From Streptosporangium sandarakinum (GTDB lineage: Bacteria > Actinomycetota > Actinomycetes > Streptosporangiales > Streptosporangiaceae): a DNA stretch of 64,000 bases. Location: the NCBI RefSeq assembly GCF_013409935.1, contig NZ_JACCCO010000001.1:620001-684000 (forward strand), given 5' to 3'. The position numbers and the translations under genes are program-made. Shown in pieces: positions 8,048 to 19,250 of this stretch (positions are counted from its first letter, which is position 1; the number at the start of each line of letters is the position of its first letter). The notes under the pieces are model-generated. The model did not search any database. It saw only the letters and a list, made by a program, of their open reading frames with translations, and was not told the origin of the DNA.

Positions 8048-8785
8048 ATGTCGCTCCTCCTGACCCACACCAAGTACCGGTTCCTGGAGACCATCCGGGT
8101 CCCGATCGCGGTGGTCGGCAACACCTTCTTCCCGTCGGCCTCGATGCTGTTCTTCGTCGTCCCGTTCGCCGGGGACGACCCGCTCGTGGCCACCCTCGCC
8201 ACCGGGTCGATGATGACGTTCTCGGTGATGTCCACCGCCCTGTTCACGCACGGCCTCGGGGTCGCCGACGACCGCGCCCAGCCGTGGGACCCGTACACGC
8301 GCACCCTCCCGGCGGGCCCGTGGCCGAGGTTCGGGTCCAACATCCTCAACGGGCTGATCATGACGCTGCTCGGCATCCTGCCGGTGCTCGTCATCGCCGC
8401 CACGCTCACCGAGGCGACCGTGACCCCGGCGCAGCTGCTGCTCGGCCTGGGCGCGCTGCTCGTCGCGTCGATCCCGTTCACCCTGATCGGCCTGTTCGTC
8501 GGCTACCTGCTGCCGGCCAAGGCCGCGATCGCGGTCGTCCAGCTCGTGCTGCTGCCGATGGCGGTGGGCGGCGGCCTGCTGATGAGCCCGACGGACCCGC
8601 CCGCCTTCATCGCGGCCGTCGCCCCCTTCCTGCCCACCCGGGGCGGGGCCGAGCTGGTCTGGGCCGCGGTCGGCGGGCCCGCGCCCCGGGCGCTTCCCCT
8701 GGCCATGCTCGCGGTGTGGACCGTGGTGGCCGGGGCGCTGGCCGTCTGGGCCTACCGCCGCGACGAGGGCCGCCGCTTCTCCTGA
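8048..8785 (+). CDS. ABC-2 type transporter permease
   Basis: A 245-residue integral membrane protein with about six helices. It keeps the ABC-2 permease pattern of an N-terminal amphipathic stretch before the first helix, a central hydrophobic block and the P-x-x-P-rich ending (FLPTRGGAELVW). The ATG is preceded by GAAAGGGACG. With the upstream ATPase it forms a probable homodimer-based exporter. The 98-base gap before it is GC-rich and shows no separate promoter, so it is most likely co-transcribed. Confidence 0.9.
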   Translation: MSLLLTHTKYRFLETIRVPIAVVGNTFFPSASMLFFVVPFAGDDPLVATLATGSMMTFSVMSTALFTHGLGVADDRAQPWDPYTRTLPAGPWPRFGSNILNGLIMTLLGILPVLVIAATLTEATVTPAQLLLGLGALLVASIPFTLIGLFVGYLLPAKAAIAVVQLVLLPMAVGGGLLMSPTDPPAFIAAVAPFLPTRGGAELVWAAVGGPAPRALPLAMLAVWTVVAGALAVWAYRRDEGRRFS

Positions 8786-8829
8786 GGCGGCCGCGTCGCC
8801 CCGGCCCTCCGCGGGCTCCCGCACCGTGA

Positions 8830-8880
8830 GGAAAAGGACGTGCCGCCGGATCCCCTCCGTCCGGCGGCACGTCCTTTTCC
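8830..8880. terminator. Strong bidirectional terminator
   Basis: A perfect 21-bp stem (8830-8850 with 8860-8880) and a 9-base loop, flanked by AAAA on one side and TTTT on the other. It lies between two convergent genes, so it should stop transcription from both sides. Confidence 0.92.
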
Positions 8881-9004
8881 AGGGAGCGAGCAGCATCCGT
8901 CCCCGGGCTTTCGGCGCGGCCCCGCCGGTCCGCCGGGCCGTACGGCGGCGCGTGCCGCCGCACGGTTCGGGCCGGGCCGTACGGCGGGCCGGCGCGGCGG
9001 GAGA

Positions 9005-10330
9005 TCAGGAGGTGGTGGTCTTCTCCTCCAGGGTCACCCGGACGTTCTGCTCACGGCCGTCGCGGAGGTAGGTGAGCGACACCTCCTGGCCCGGCTTGAG
9101 GCCGCGCACCGCGCCGACCACCGTGTCGGGGCCGTCGACCGCGGTGCCGCCGATCTTGGTGATGACGTCGCCCTGCTTGATCCCGGCCTTCTGCGCGGGG
9201 CTGTCCGCGGTGACCTGGGCGACGAGGGCGCCGGTCGTGTCGCCGGTGGCCTGGGCGAGGTTCACGCCGAGGAAGGCGTGGGAGACCTTGCCGCTCTTGA
9301 TGAGCTGGTCGGCCACCTGCTTGGCGGTGTTGATCGGGATGGCGAAGCCGACGCCGATGTTCCCGTCGCCGCCGTTGGTGGCGATGGCCGAGTTGATGCC
9401 GACGAGCTGGCCGCGCGTGTCGACCAGCGCGCCGCCGGAGTTGCCGGGGTTGATCGCCGCGTCGGTCTGGATCGCGTGGCCGATCGTGGTGGGTCCGCTC
9501 TCGGCCCGCTGCTGCTGTCCGCCGCCCCAGCCGCCGCCCCAGCCGGGCGGGAGCTGCGGCTGCTGCTGCTGTCCGCCGACGGTCACCGTACGGTCCAGGG
9601 CGCTGACGATGCCGGCGGTGACCGAGCCGGACAGGCCCAGCGGGCTGCCGACGGCGAGCACGGAGTCGCCCACCTTGAGTTTGTCGCTGTCGCCGAGCGA
9701 CGCGGCGGTGAGGCCGGAGACGTCGTTCGCCTTGATGACCGCCAGGTCGGTGGCCGGGTCGGTGCCGACGATCCGCGCGGTGGCGGTCTTGCCGTCGCTG
9801 AACTTGACGGTCACCTCGCCGCCCTGCCCGCCGGCCTCGACCACGTGGTTGTTGGTCAGGATCATGCCGTCCGCCGTCAGCACCACGCCCGATCCCTCGC
9901 CGCTCCCGCCGGCGGCCTTGACCTGGATGGACACCACCGACGGCTGGACCGCCGCGGCGACGTCGGCGACCGTGGTCACGTTGCCCGCCGGAGCGGCCAG
10001 CGGCGCCGACACCGCGGCCGGCGCGGTCGCGGGGCCGTCGCCGAAGGAGGCCGTGGCGACGGAGCCGACCACGCCGCCCCCGACGGCCGCCACGGCCAGC
10101 GCCAGTCCCGCGCCGATCTTCTGCGCGGCGGTGAGCCGCGTCCGCTGGGCGGGGACGGCCCCGGGCGCCGGGGCGGTGAGCGCCTCCGGCACCGGGTGGA
10201 TCAGCGTCGGCTGCGGGTCGGCGGGCCTGGAGGCGGCGAAGCCTCCCGCGCGCGGCGGCACCTTGCCGAACTGGCTCCACCCGGTCGCATCGGCCGGGGT
10301 GGTGTCCTGCCCGTCCTTGTTCGGTTCCAT
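9005..10330 (-). CDS. HtrA/DegP-like serine protease with PDZ domain
   Basis: Membrane-anchored quality-control protease acting outside the cytoplasm. The cytoplasmic N-terminal 80 residues are Pro/Ala-rich, one transmembrane segment follows (residues about 90-115), and then comes a trypsin-like domain. The triad is visible: H in NNHVVE (about 162), D in TDLAVIK (about 193), S in GNSGGA (about 297). A C-terminal PDZ domain covers residues about 345-435. A Gln/Gly/Trp-rich loop near residue 250 is an insertion. The ATG start at 10330 is preferred over an upstream in-frame start because the extension lacks homology-like character. Confidence 0.93.
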   Translation of the reverse strand: MEPNKDGQDTTPADATGWSQFGKVPPRAGGFAASRPADPQPTLIHPVPEALTAPAPGAVPAQRTRLTAAQKIGAGLALAVAAVGGGVVGSVATASFGDGPATAPAAVSAPLAAPAGNVTTVADVAAAVQPSVVSIQVKAAGGSGEGSGVVLTADGMILTNNHVVEAGGQGGEVTVKFSDGKTATARIVGTDPATDLAVIKANDVSGLTAASLGDSDKLKVGDSVLAVGSPLGLSGSVTAGIVSALDRTVTVGGQQQQPQLPPGWGGGWGGGQQQRAESGPTTIGHAIQTDAAINPGNSGGALVDTRGQLVGINSAIATNGGDGNIGVGFAIPINTAKQVADQLIKSGKVSHAFLGVNLAQATGDTTGALVAQVTADSPAQKAGIKQGDVITKIGGTAVDGPDTVVGAVRGLKPGQEVSLTYLRDGREQNVRVTLEEKTTTS

Positions 10331-10618
10331 GTCTTGATCCCCCAACTCCTCGCGTCGCCCATGCCGAGCCGGGGCGGCGACCGCTGACTCCAGTGCCTCC
10401 AAAGATGCCGGAGAGGGTGTAAGACCAGGTTAAGAGGATGATCGGGAAAGAAGCGCTCTTCTCACGCGGCCTTTATGCGCCGTGGTCAGCGGGCTCGGCG
10501 CACCCCGGATTTCCGTGATGGATCTCACGCCGGACCGGGCCGGGCCGTGCCGGAGCGGGCGCGAGGGCGGCCGTACGGGGGCGGACCGGGTGACGGCCGG
10601 ACCGGGTGACGGCGCGCG

Positions 10619-12175
10619 TCAGGGCCGGGCGGGCCAGTACTCGTCGCGCAGCAGGCGCTTGTAGAGCTTGCCGGTGGGGTGGCGGGGCAGTTCCTCGCGG
10701 AAGTCCACCGACTTCGGGCACTTGTACGACGCGAGCCGCTCCCGGCAGTAGGCGATCAGCTCCGCCTCCAGCGCGGGACCGGCCAGGTCCATCGAGACCG
10801 GCGAGACGACGGCCTTGACCTGCTCGCCCATCTCCTCGTCGGGGACGCCGAAGACCGCGACGTCCGCGACCTTCGGATGGACCGACAGGACGTTCTCCGC
10901 CTCCTGCGGGTAGATGTTCACCCCGCCGGAGATGATCATGTAGGAGCGGCGGTCGGTCAGGTAGAGGAAACCGTCCTCGTCGAGGTGGCCGATGTCGCCG
11001 AGGGTGGTCCAGCCCCTGCCCCGGGGGTCGCGTGACGCCCGCGTCTTGGCATCGTCGCCGTGGTAGACGAACTGCGGCCCGTCGGAGAAGTAGACGGTGC
11101 CGTGCTCGCCCGGCGGCAGCTCCTCCCCCTCCTCGTCGAGGATGCGCACGGTGCCGAGCAGGGCGCGGCCGACCGTGCCCGGGTGCTTGAGCCAGTCCTC
11201 GGAGCCGACGTGCAGGAAGCCGTTGCCCTCGGTGCCCGCGTAGTACTCGTGGATGATCGGCCCCCACCATTCGATCATCTGCTCCTTGACCGGGATCGGG
11301 CAGGGGGCGGCGGCGTGGATGGCGCACCTCATCGACGACAGGTCGTAGCGGGCCCGGGTCCCGGCGGGCAGCTTGAGCATCTTGATGAACATGGCCGGCA
11401 CCCACTGCGAGTGGGTCACGCCGTACTGCTCGATGAGCGCGAGGGCCCGCTCGGGGTCGAACCTCTCCATGACCACGACCGTCGCGCCGAGCCGCTGGAA
11501 GGTCATGCAGTACCGCAGCGGGGCGGCGTGGTACAGCGGGGCCGGGGAGAGGTAGACGCTGTCGGCCGACGGCGCGAACAGCAGCCGCACGAGCTGCAGC
11601 AGGCCCCCGGGCGCGTCCAGCGGCGCCTTGGACAGGACGGGTTCGACGCCCTTGGGACGGCCGGTGGTGCCCGAGGAGTAGAGCATGTCCGCGCCCTGGC
11701 ACTCGTCGGCGATGGGAGTGGGCGGGTGCGCCGCCACCGCCTCCTCGTAGGAGACGAATCCCTCCGCCCCCTCCGGGACGCCGTCGAGCATGAGCCGCAG
11801 CTCGACCTTCGGGGTCAGGGCGGTGACGGAGGCGGCCACGTCGGCCAGGGAGGCCGAGGAGATGAAGACCCGCGCCCCGCAGTTGTCGACGATGTAGGCC
11901 AGCTCGTCGGTCCGCAGCCGGGAGCTGATCGCCGTGTAGTAGAGACCCGACCGGTGGGCGGCCCAGGCGATCGTCAGGAACAGCGGGTGGTTCTCCAGGA
12001 TGAAGGCGATGTGGTCGCCCGGCCGCAGCCCCGCGGCCCGGAGGAGGTGGGCCAGCCGGTTGGACTCCTCGTCCAGCTCACGGTAGGTGACGACCCGCCC
12101 CGAGTCGGCCATGATCACGGCGGGCTTGTCCGGCGAGGTGGCGGCGATCGCTCCCGGGTGCATGCAACCGAACAT
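10619..12175 (-). CDS. Acyl-CoA synthetase (AMP-forming, FadD/4-coumarate-CoA ligase family)
   Basis: Adenylate-forming ligase that activates a carboxylic acid as acyl-AMP and transfers it to CoA. The signature YSSGTTGRPKG (about residue 160), the EYYAGTEGNG motif, the LGDIGHLDEDGFLYLTDR hinge region and the C-terminal lysine in PTGKLYKR are present. Length is 518 residues. The start is ambiguous: ATG at 12175 or ATG at 12163 (MHPGAIAA). Substrate chain type cannot be read from the sequence. It lies downstream of metNIQ, separated by a strong hairpin. Confidence 0.9.
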   Translation of the reverse strand: MFGCMHPGAIAATSPDKPAVIMADSGRVVTYRELDEESNRLAHLLRAAGLRPGDHIAFILENHPLFLTIAWAAHRSGLYYTAISSRLRTDELAYIVDNCGARVFISSASLADVAASVTALTPKVELRLMLDGVPEGAEGFVSYEEAVAAHPPTPIADECQGADMLYSSGTTGRPKGVEPVLSKAPLDAPGGLLQLVRLLFAPSADSVYLSPAPLYHAAPLRYCMTFQRLGATVVVMERFDPERALALIEQYGVTHSQWVPAMFIKMLKLPAGTRARYDLSSMRCAIHAAAPCPIPVKEQMIEWWGPIIHEYYAGTEGNGFLHVGSEDWLKHPGTVGRALLGTVRILDEEGEELPPGEHGTVYFSDGPQFVYHGDDAKTRASRDPRGRGWTTLGDIGHLDEDGFLYLTDRRSYMIISGGVNIYPQEAENVLSVHPKVADVAVFGVPDEEMGEQVKAVVSPVSMDLAGPALEAELIAYCRERLASYKCPKSVDFREELPRHPTGKLYKRLLRDEYWPARP

Positions 12176-12204
12176 TACTCTGCCGGTTGCCGGGTGAGAA
12201 GAAA

Positions 12205-12248
12205 CGGCCGGGCCGCGGTCCCGGAGGTTCGGGACCGCGGCCCGGCCG
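12205..12248. terminator. Terminator between metQ and the acyl-CoA synthetase
   Basis: An 18-bp perfect stem (12205-12222 with 12231-12248) and an 8-base loop, about 95 bases past the metQ stop on the minus strand. Confidence 0.8.
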
Positions 12249-12341
12249 CGCGGCACGCGGGGTGCGCGGCCGTACGGGGAGCGCCGTCAGGCGGGGTGCG
12301 CGGGCCCCGTACGGATCGCACGATCGCGCACGGGCGCGGGG

Positions 12342-13181
12342 TCAGGAGGCGGGGATGACCGCGCCCTTGTACTGCTGCTCGATGAACTGCTTCACCTCGG
12401 GACCGGCGAGCAGCTTGGCGAGCTTGACCACGCGCGGGTCCTTCTCCTTGCCCGCCGCCACGACCAGGCCGTTGGCGTAGGGGTTGTTCTCGGCCTTCTC
12501 CAGCACCAGCGCGTTCTCGGCCGGCGTCAGACCGGCCTCCAGGGCGTAGTTGCCGTTGATGACGGCGGCGTCCACGTCGTCCAGCGAGCGGGGCAGCTGC
12601 GCGGCCTCCAGCGGCTGGAACTTCAGGTTCTTGGGGTTGCCGGTCACGTCCCGCTCGGTGGCCGCGGTGCCGGCGCCCTCCTTCAGGGTGATCACGCCGT
12701 TGTCGGCGAGCAGCTTCAGCGCCCGGCCGAGGTTGGTGGCGTCGTTGGGCACGGCGACGGTCGCGTTCGAGCCCAGCGCGTCCAGGCTGGTGATCTTCTT
12801 GGAGTACAGGCCCAGGGGCTCCAGGTGGACCGGCTGCAGGAAGGTCAGCTTGGTGCCCTTGGAAGCGTTGAAGTCGTCCATGTAGGGCTTGTGCTGGAAG
12901 AAGTTGGCGTCGAGCTGGCCGTCGTCGAGCTGGACGTTCGGCTGGACGTAGTCGGTGAACTCGACGATCTGGAGGTTCAGGCCCTCCTTGGCGGCGAGCT
13001 TGTCCTTGACGAACTTCAGGATCTCGGCGTGCGGGACCGGGCTGGCGCCGACCTTGAGGACGTCGGAGGCCGAGGACGTGCCTCCGTCGCCGGACCCGGA
13101 CCCGGACGAGCCCGAGCCGCAGGCGGCCAGGGCCAGGGTCAGCGCGATGATCGCGGAGACGATGCCGAAGAGCTTGCGCAT
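12342..13181 (-). CDS. metQ: Methionine ABC transporter substrate-binding lipoprotein
   Basis: NlpA/MetQ-family solute-binding protein that delivers methionine to MetNI. The signal peptide ends in the lipobox ALAAC, with lipidated Cys21, followed by a Ser/Gly linker. The body starts with LKVGASPVPHAEIL, the standard opening of MetQ. Length of 279 residues is normal. It is the last gene of metN-metI-metQ, separated from metI by a 147-base GC-rich spacer with inverted repeats, which may raise or stabilise its own message. Confidence 0.95.
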   Translation of the reverse strand: MRKLFGIVSAIIALTLALAACGSGSSGSGSGDGGTSSASDVLKVGASPVPHAEILKFVKDKLAAKEGLNLQIVEFTDYVQPNVQLDDGQLDANFFQHKPYMDDFNASKGTKLTFLQPVHLEPLGLYSKKITSLDALGSNATVAVPNDATNLGRALKLLADNGVITLKEGAGTAATERDVTGNPKNLKFQPLEAAQLPRSLDDVDAAVINGNYALEAGLTPAENALVLEKAENNPYANGLVVAAGKEKDPRVVKLAKLLAGPEVKQFIEQQYKGAVIPAS

Positions 13182-13328
13182 GGTGTGCTTCCTTGTTGAT
13201 ACGGCGTCCGGCGGCCCGCTCGCGGCGGGGCCTCCGGGAGACGGAGAAAGAGGTCCTCCGGGAGCGGCCCCGCCCGCGGCGGGACCCCCCGGGGGGCGGA
13301 AAAGGGCGTGGAGAGGCGCTGGGACAGG

Positions 13329-13985
13329 TCAGCGACGGGCCAGGCGGCGGGCGACGAAGTCGCCCAGCATCTGGCCGAGCTGCACGATGACGATCAGGAC
13401 GACGACGGTGACGATCATCAGCGGGGTCTCGAAACGCTGGTAGCCGTAGCGGATGGCCAGGTCGCCCAGCCCTCCGCCGCCGATGGCGCCGGCCATCGCC
13501 GAGTAGGAGATCAGCGCGACGACGGTCACCGTGAGACCCGCGACCAGGCCGGGCATCGCCTCCGGCAGCAGGACCTTCCCGACGATCGTCGTACGGCTCG
13601 CACCCATCGCCTGGGCGGCCTGCACCTTGTCGTCGCCGACCTCGCGCAGGGCGGTCTCCACCAGCCGGGCGAAGAACGGCGCGGCGCCGAGGGTCAGCGG
13701 GACCACCGAGGCTGTGGTCCCGATGGTGGTGCCGACGATCATCCGGGTCAGCGGGATCACCGCGATCATCAGGATGATGAACGGCAGCGACCGGCCGATG
13801 TTGACCACCAGCCCGAGCACCCGGTTCAGCGGCGTGGAGGGCAGCAGCCCGCCGCGGTCGGTGACGACCAGCGCGACGCCGAGCGGCAGCCCGATCAGCA
13901 CGGTGAACAGCGTGGACCAGGCGACCATCTCGGCGGTCTGCCCGGTCGCCTCCCACAGCAGGGGAGCCATCTCGTCCCAGGTCAT
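13329..13985 (-). CDS. metI: Methionine ABC transporter permease
   Basis: A 218-residue permease with five predicted helices. The EAA loop reads AAQAMGASRTTIVGKVLLPEA near residue 145, the contact site for the MetN ATPase. The start overlaps the metN stop as ATGA. Family, size and operon position agree with MetI. Confidence 0.95.
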   Translation of the reverse strand: MTWDEMAPLLWEATGQTAEMVAWSTLFTVLIGLPLGVALVVTDRGGLLPSTPLNRVLGLVVNIGRSLPFIILMIAVIPLTRMIVGTTIGTTASVVPLTLGAAPFFARLVETALREVGDDKVQAAQAMGASRTTIVGKVLLPEAMPGLVAGLTVTVVALISYSAMAGAIGGGGLGDLAIRYGYQRFETPLMIVTVVVLIVIVQLGQMLGDFVARRLARR

Positions 13986-14944
13986 CGGGCTTCCTCCACC
14001 AGCAGGCCGCGCTCGGTCAGGTGGGCGAGGGCGGCTTCCCGCCCGCCGCCGGTGAGGTGCACGCGCAGCCGTCCGGCCGCGACCCCGGCGACCTCCTCCA
14101 GCGCCCCGCCGAGGATGTTGACGTCCACGTCGAACTTGCGGACCACCTGCGAGATCACCGGCTCGCCGGCCTGTCCGGCGAAGGTGATCGTGACGGCGCC
14201 GGGTTCGGCCGGGGGAAGCGGGAACAGCTCCTCGGTCAGCCGGGATCCCGGCCGGGCGAGCAGGTCGGGGATGGCCCCGGACTCCTGGATCCGGCCGTCC
14301 TTCATGATGGCGGCCGAGTCGCAGATCGACTTGACGACGTTCATCTCGTGGGTGATCAGCAGGATGGTCAGGCCGAGCTCGCGGTTGAGGCTCTTCAGCA
14401 GGGCGAGGATCGACTGGGTGGTGGCCGGGTCGAGAGCCGAGGTGGCCTCGTCCGACAGCAGCACCGCGGGCCTGCCCGCCAGCGCGCGGGCGATGCCGAC
14501 GCGCTGCTTCTGGCCGCCGGACAGCTGCCCGGGGTGCGCCTTCGCCTTGTCGGCCAGGCCCACCAGCTCCAGCAGCTCGGCGACGCGCCGGGCGCGCTCG
14601 GCCCGGCCGACCTTCATGACCTCAAGGGGGAACGCGACGTTCCCGGCGACCGTGCGGGAGGACATCAGCGCGAAGTGCTGGTGCACCATCCCGATCCCGC
14701 GGCGGGCCAGGCGCAGCTCGCCCTCCCCCAGCGCGGTCAGCTCCCGGCCGGCCACGGTCACCGTGCCCTCGGTGGGCCGTTCCAGCAGGTTCACGCAGCG
14801 CAGCAGGGTGCTCTTGCCCGCACCGCTGCGGCCCAGCACACCGAAGATCTCACCGTCGCGGACCCGGAGGTCGACGCCGTCGACGGCGACCACCTCGCGT
14901 CCACGATCCCGGTAGACCTTGCGCAGGCCTGACACGTCGATCAC
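13982..14944 (-). CDS. metN: Methionine ABC transporter ATP-binding protein
   Basis: ATPase of the methionine importer. Walker A GRSGAGKST (about residue 40), signature LSGGQKQRVG (about 143) and Walker B VLLSDEATSALD (about 163) are present. A C-terminal NIL domain (about residues 245-320) is the part that senses methionine and inhibits transport in this family. The start is a GTG (complement of 14942-14944) with a GGGGGA stretch about ten bases upstream. The long leader upstream contains micro-ORFs and palindromes. Confidence 0.95.
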   Translation of the reverse strand: MIDVSGLRKVYRDRGREVVAVDGVDLRVRDGEIFGVLGRSGAGKSTLLRCVNLLERPTEGTVTVAGRELTALGEGELRLARRGIGMVHQHFALMSSRTVAGNVAFPLEVMKVGRAERARRVAELLELVGLADKAKAHPGQLSGGQKQRVGIARALAGRPAVLLSDEATSALDPATTQSILALLKSLNRELGLTILLITHEMNVVKSICDSAAIMKDGRIQESGAIPDLLARPGSRLTEELFPLPPAEPGAVTITFAGQAGEPVISQVVRKFDVDVNILGGALEEVAGVAAGRLRVHLTGGGREAALAHLTERGLLVEEAR

Positions 14945-14998
14945 AGCTGTGAATCCCCCAAACGGATGTCGAAAAAAGGACGTCGAGCGGGGGAAGGG

Positions 14999-15070
14999 CT
15001 AGCGGGTGCCCGGGTGGAAGGGCAGGTGGCTCAGGCGGCGCAGAACGTAACGGTCCGCGGGGCAGGTCAT
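14999..15070 (-). CDS. Possible leader peptide ORF (23 aa) before metN
   Basis: An ATG-to-TAG frame encoding a basic 23-residue peptide beginning MTCPADRY, located 55 bases before metN. An AAGG lies about ten bases upstream of its ATG. It may be a translated leader, but coding cannot be shown from one sequence. Confidence 0.3.
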   Translation of the reverse strand: MTCPADRYVLRRLSHLPFHPGTR

Positions 15071-15116
15071 GGTGGGAGCCTTCGTGAAGTCGCGAAGAGG
15101 ACGGGGCGGGGCGGGG

Positions 15117-15158
15117 TCAGCGCGCGGAGCGGGTCCGGCGCATCTCACACATGCACAT
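15117..15158 (-). CDS. Sulfur-amino-acid-rich micro-ORF in the metNIQ leader
   Basis: Thirteen codons read MCMCEMRRTRSAR: five of the first six residues are Met or Cys, which is striking in front of a methionine importer. A GAGGG lies 12 bases upstream of the ATG. An overlapping frame (15145-15168, GTG start) would give the heptapeptide VSRHVHV. Cys-rich leader peptides that attenuate sulfur genes are known in actinobacteria. A similar role here is inference. Confidence 0.4.
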   Translation of the reverse strand: MCMCEMRRTRSAR

Positions 15159-15400
15159 GCCGCGACACGACCCTCGGTTCGTCGAGGTCGGCGCGGCACG
15201 GCGGGTCGTCTTCACGTCCGCGTCAACACATGCCCTCGAAACCCTATTCCTGATATTTCATGTGATTCAGGTCACTTTACCGAAATAGGGCTGACCAGGG
15301 AGAACGGGCGAAGCGGCCTCCCGGGACTCTCCGGGGGCCGCGCGGCGTGCCGTTCGCGCATCACCCGGCCTTCCCGAAGACCGCGCGGCGCGCCGCCTGC

Positions 15401-16561
15401 TCAGACGTGGCGGTAGGGGTCGCGCAGCGGGACCGCCCGCGCGGCGAAGGCGTCCTTGATCTCCTGCATCCGCGGGCCGGGCGCGTAGAAGCGCCCCTTG
15501 GTCTCACCGTACGGCCGCAGCCACCCTCCGGCCGCCAGGTCGCGCAGGTCCCTGGCCGCCTGGCCCTGGCTGAGCGCCTCGTCGGCCTGGTACCGGCTGC
15601 GGCGCAGCCGCCGGTTGACGAACACCTCGTAGAGCGCGGAGACGGTCCGCGGGTTCAGCCCGTCGGCGTCGACCCGCTCCTCCAGCATCGTCCACACCTC
15701 CCCCGCCTCGGCCAGCCGCCGCCCGACCTGCTGGGCCTGGAGGTGGTGGGCCCGCAGGCAGAACCGCACCCAGGGCAGTGTGTCGTCATGCGGGTTCCAC
15801 TGGCCGCCCTGCCCTTGGGCCAAGGCGTCGTAGTAGTCGTACGTGGCCCTCCCCTGGCCCAGCCACTCCTCGATGGAGGAGAACTCCGGGGTGGTGATCT
15901 GGTCGCGGCCGAGCACCAGCGTCTGCAGCGCCCGGGACATCCGGCCGTTGCCGTCGCGCCAGGGGTGGATGCTCACCAGGTTGAAGTGGGCCATGGCCGC
16001 CCGCACGTAGCTCGGCGCGTCGAGGTCGCCCGAGTTGAGCCAGCCGGCCAGCTCCTCCAGCAGCTCCGGCACCTCCTCGGCGTCCGGGCCCTCGTAGACG
16101 ACCTCGCCGGTGGCCGTGTTGCGGACGTAGATGCCGCCGGGCCGTACGGCGCCCGGGGTCTTGTCCACGTGGTGGCCGATCATCATGAAGTTGAGCGCGT
16201 GGAGCAGGCCGGTGTCGAACCGGAACGCCCGGGTGTGGGAGAGGATCCGGATGTAGGTGAGCGCCTGCTGGTAGCCGGCGATCTCCCTGGCCACCGTGGC
16301 GGGGGTCTCCAGCGGGTCCTCACCGGCCATGATCGACTCGATGTCCTCGACGCTGGCGCGGTAGCCCTCGATGGAGTTGGACCCCTGGATGGCCAGGGCC
16401 TGGAGGTGGCGCCGGAGTCTTCCGTCCCAGCGGTGGGTCTCGGCGAGACGATACTTCAGGTCGCGCCGCATCTCCTCGATCTCGCCGAGGACCTTGTCGT
16501 CGATGGCCTCCAGGTGAGGCGTGCCGTACAGCATGCGTTCATGACAGCATGGACGGAACAT
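15401..16561 (-). CDS. Fic family protein (AMPylase fold, class II autoinhibited)
   Basis: Fic-domain protein expected to transfer AMP (or another nucleotide part) to a target protein. The catalytic motif is HPWRDGNGRMSR (about residue 195), matching HPFx(D/E)GNGRxxR with W for F. An inhibitory motif SNSIEGYR lies at about residues 59-66 (S/T-xxx-E-G/N), upstream of the Fic core, which defines class II. A C-terminal winged-helix-like region follows. No antitoxin-like neighbour is present. The start is ATG 16561, or ATG 16534 giving MLYGTPHL. A -10-like TATAAAT lies about 27 bases upstream of the first. Confidence 0.92.
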   Translation of the reverse strand: MFRPCCHERMLYGTPHLEAIDDKVLGEIEEMRRDLKYRLAETHRWDGRLRRHLQALAIQGSNSIEGYRASVEDIESIMAGEDPLETPATVAREIAGYQQALTYIRILSHTRAFRFDTGLLHALNFMMIGHHVDKTPGAVRPGGIYVRNTATGEVVYEGPDAEEVPELLEELAGWLNSGDLDAPSYVRAAMAHFNLVSIHPWRDGNGRMSRALQTLVLGRDQITTPEFSSIEEWLGQGRATYDYYDALAQGQGGQWNPHDDTLPWVRFCLRAHHLQAQQVGRRLAEAGEVWTMLEERVDADGLNPRTVSALYEVFVNRRLRRSRYQADEALSQGQAARDLRDLAAGGWLRPYGETKGRFYAPGPRMQEIKDAFAARAVPLRDPYRHV

Positions 16562-16655
16562 CCGTTCAAGTGAATGAATGATTCGTCCATTTATATCCTT
16601 CGGTGAGCCGGCCGGGACGGTGAGCGGCCTCCGCTCGGCTCACCGCCCGGAACGG

Positions 16656-16689
16656 CGAACGGCCCGCCCTCCGGAGGGCGGGCCGTTCG
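16656..16689. terminator. Terminator after lon
   Basis: A perfect 34-base palindrome (17-bp arms, 16656-16672 and 16673-16689), about 75 bases after the lon stop. A second, weaker hairpin (GGTGAGC/GCTCACC) lies just beyond. Confidence 0.85.
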
Positions 16690-16762
16690 TCACGGGGGCG
16701 GCCGGTCAGGCCGCGCGCGGCCGGTCGGATCACGTGCGATCGGCCGGACCGCGTGAGCCGGG

Positions 16763-19132
<2,370 letters not shown>

Positions 19133-19146
19133 GCGCACTCCAAGGG

Positions 19147-19165
19147 TTGAGTTATACCGACTCAA
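19147..19165. promoter_or_regulatory. HAIR element (HspR operator) of lon
   Basis: TTGAGT-N7-ACTCAA, an exact core match to the HspR-associated inverted repeat CTTGAGT-N7-ACTCAAG. A TATAAC -10-like hexamer on the minus strand overlaps it, so bound HspR would block transcription. HspR itself is not in the window. Confidence 0.88.
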
Positions 19166-19250
19166 TTAATGAGAGCGGCTATATGTTCCCGGGATTGAGC
19201 GTGTTCGCCGTGAGCGATCGTAATTCTGTAATCGACGCCTCCGGGCAAGC

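Larger units (their letters stand above)
14945..15400. promoter_or_regulatory. metNIQ leader and intergenic region
   Basis: This 456-base gap holds the micro-ORFs listed separately. On the minus strand there is a six-base T-run at complement 14971-14976, and an A+T-richer segment at 15240-15290 carries nested inverted repeats: CCCTATT/AATAGGG (15242-15248 and 15284-15290) and GTGA-N6-TCAC (15262-15275). These look like a regulator site at the promoter. I could not recognise a SAM riboswitch fold. Confidence 0.5.

Noticed and set aside
14945-15400. SAM riboswitch in front of metNIQ.
   Set aside because: I could not fold the known SAM-I/II core from the sequence. Micro-ORFs and palindromes explain the leader better.
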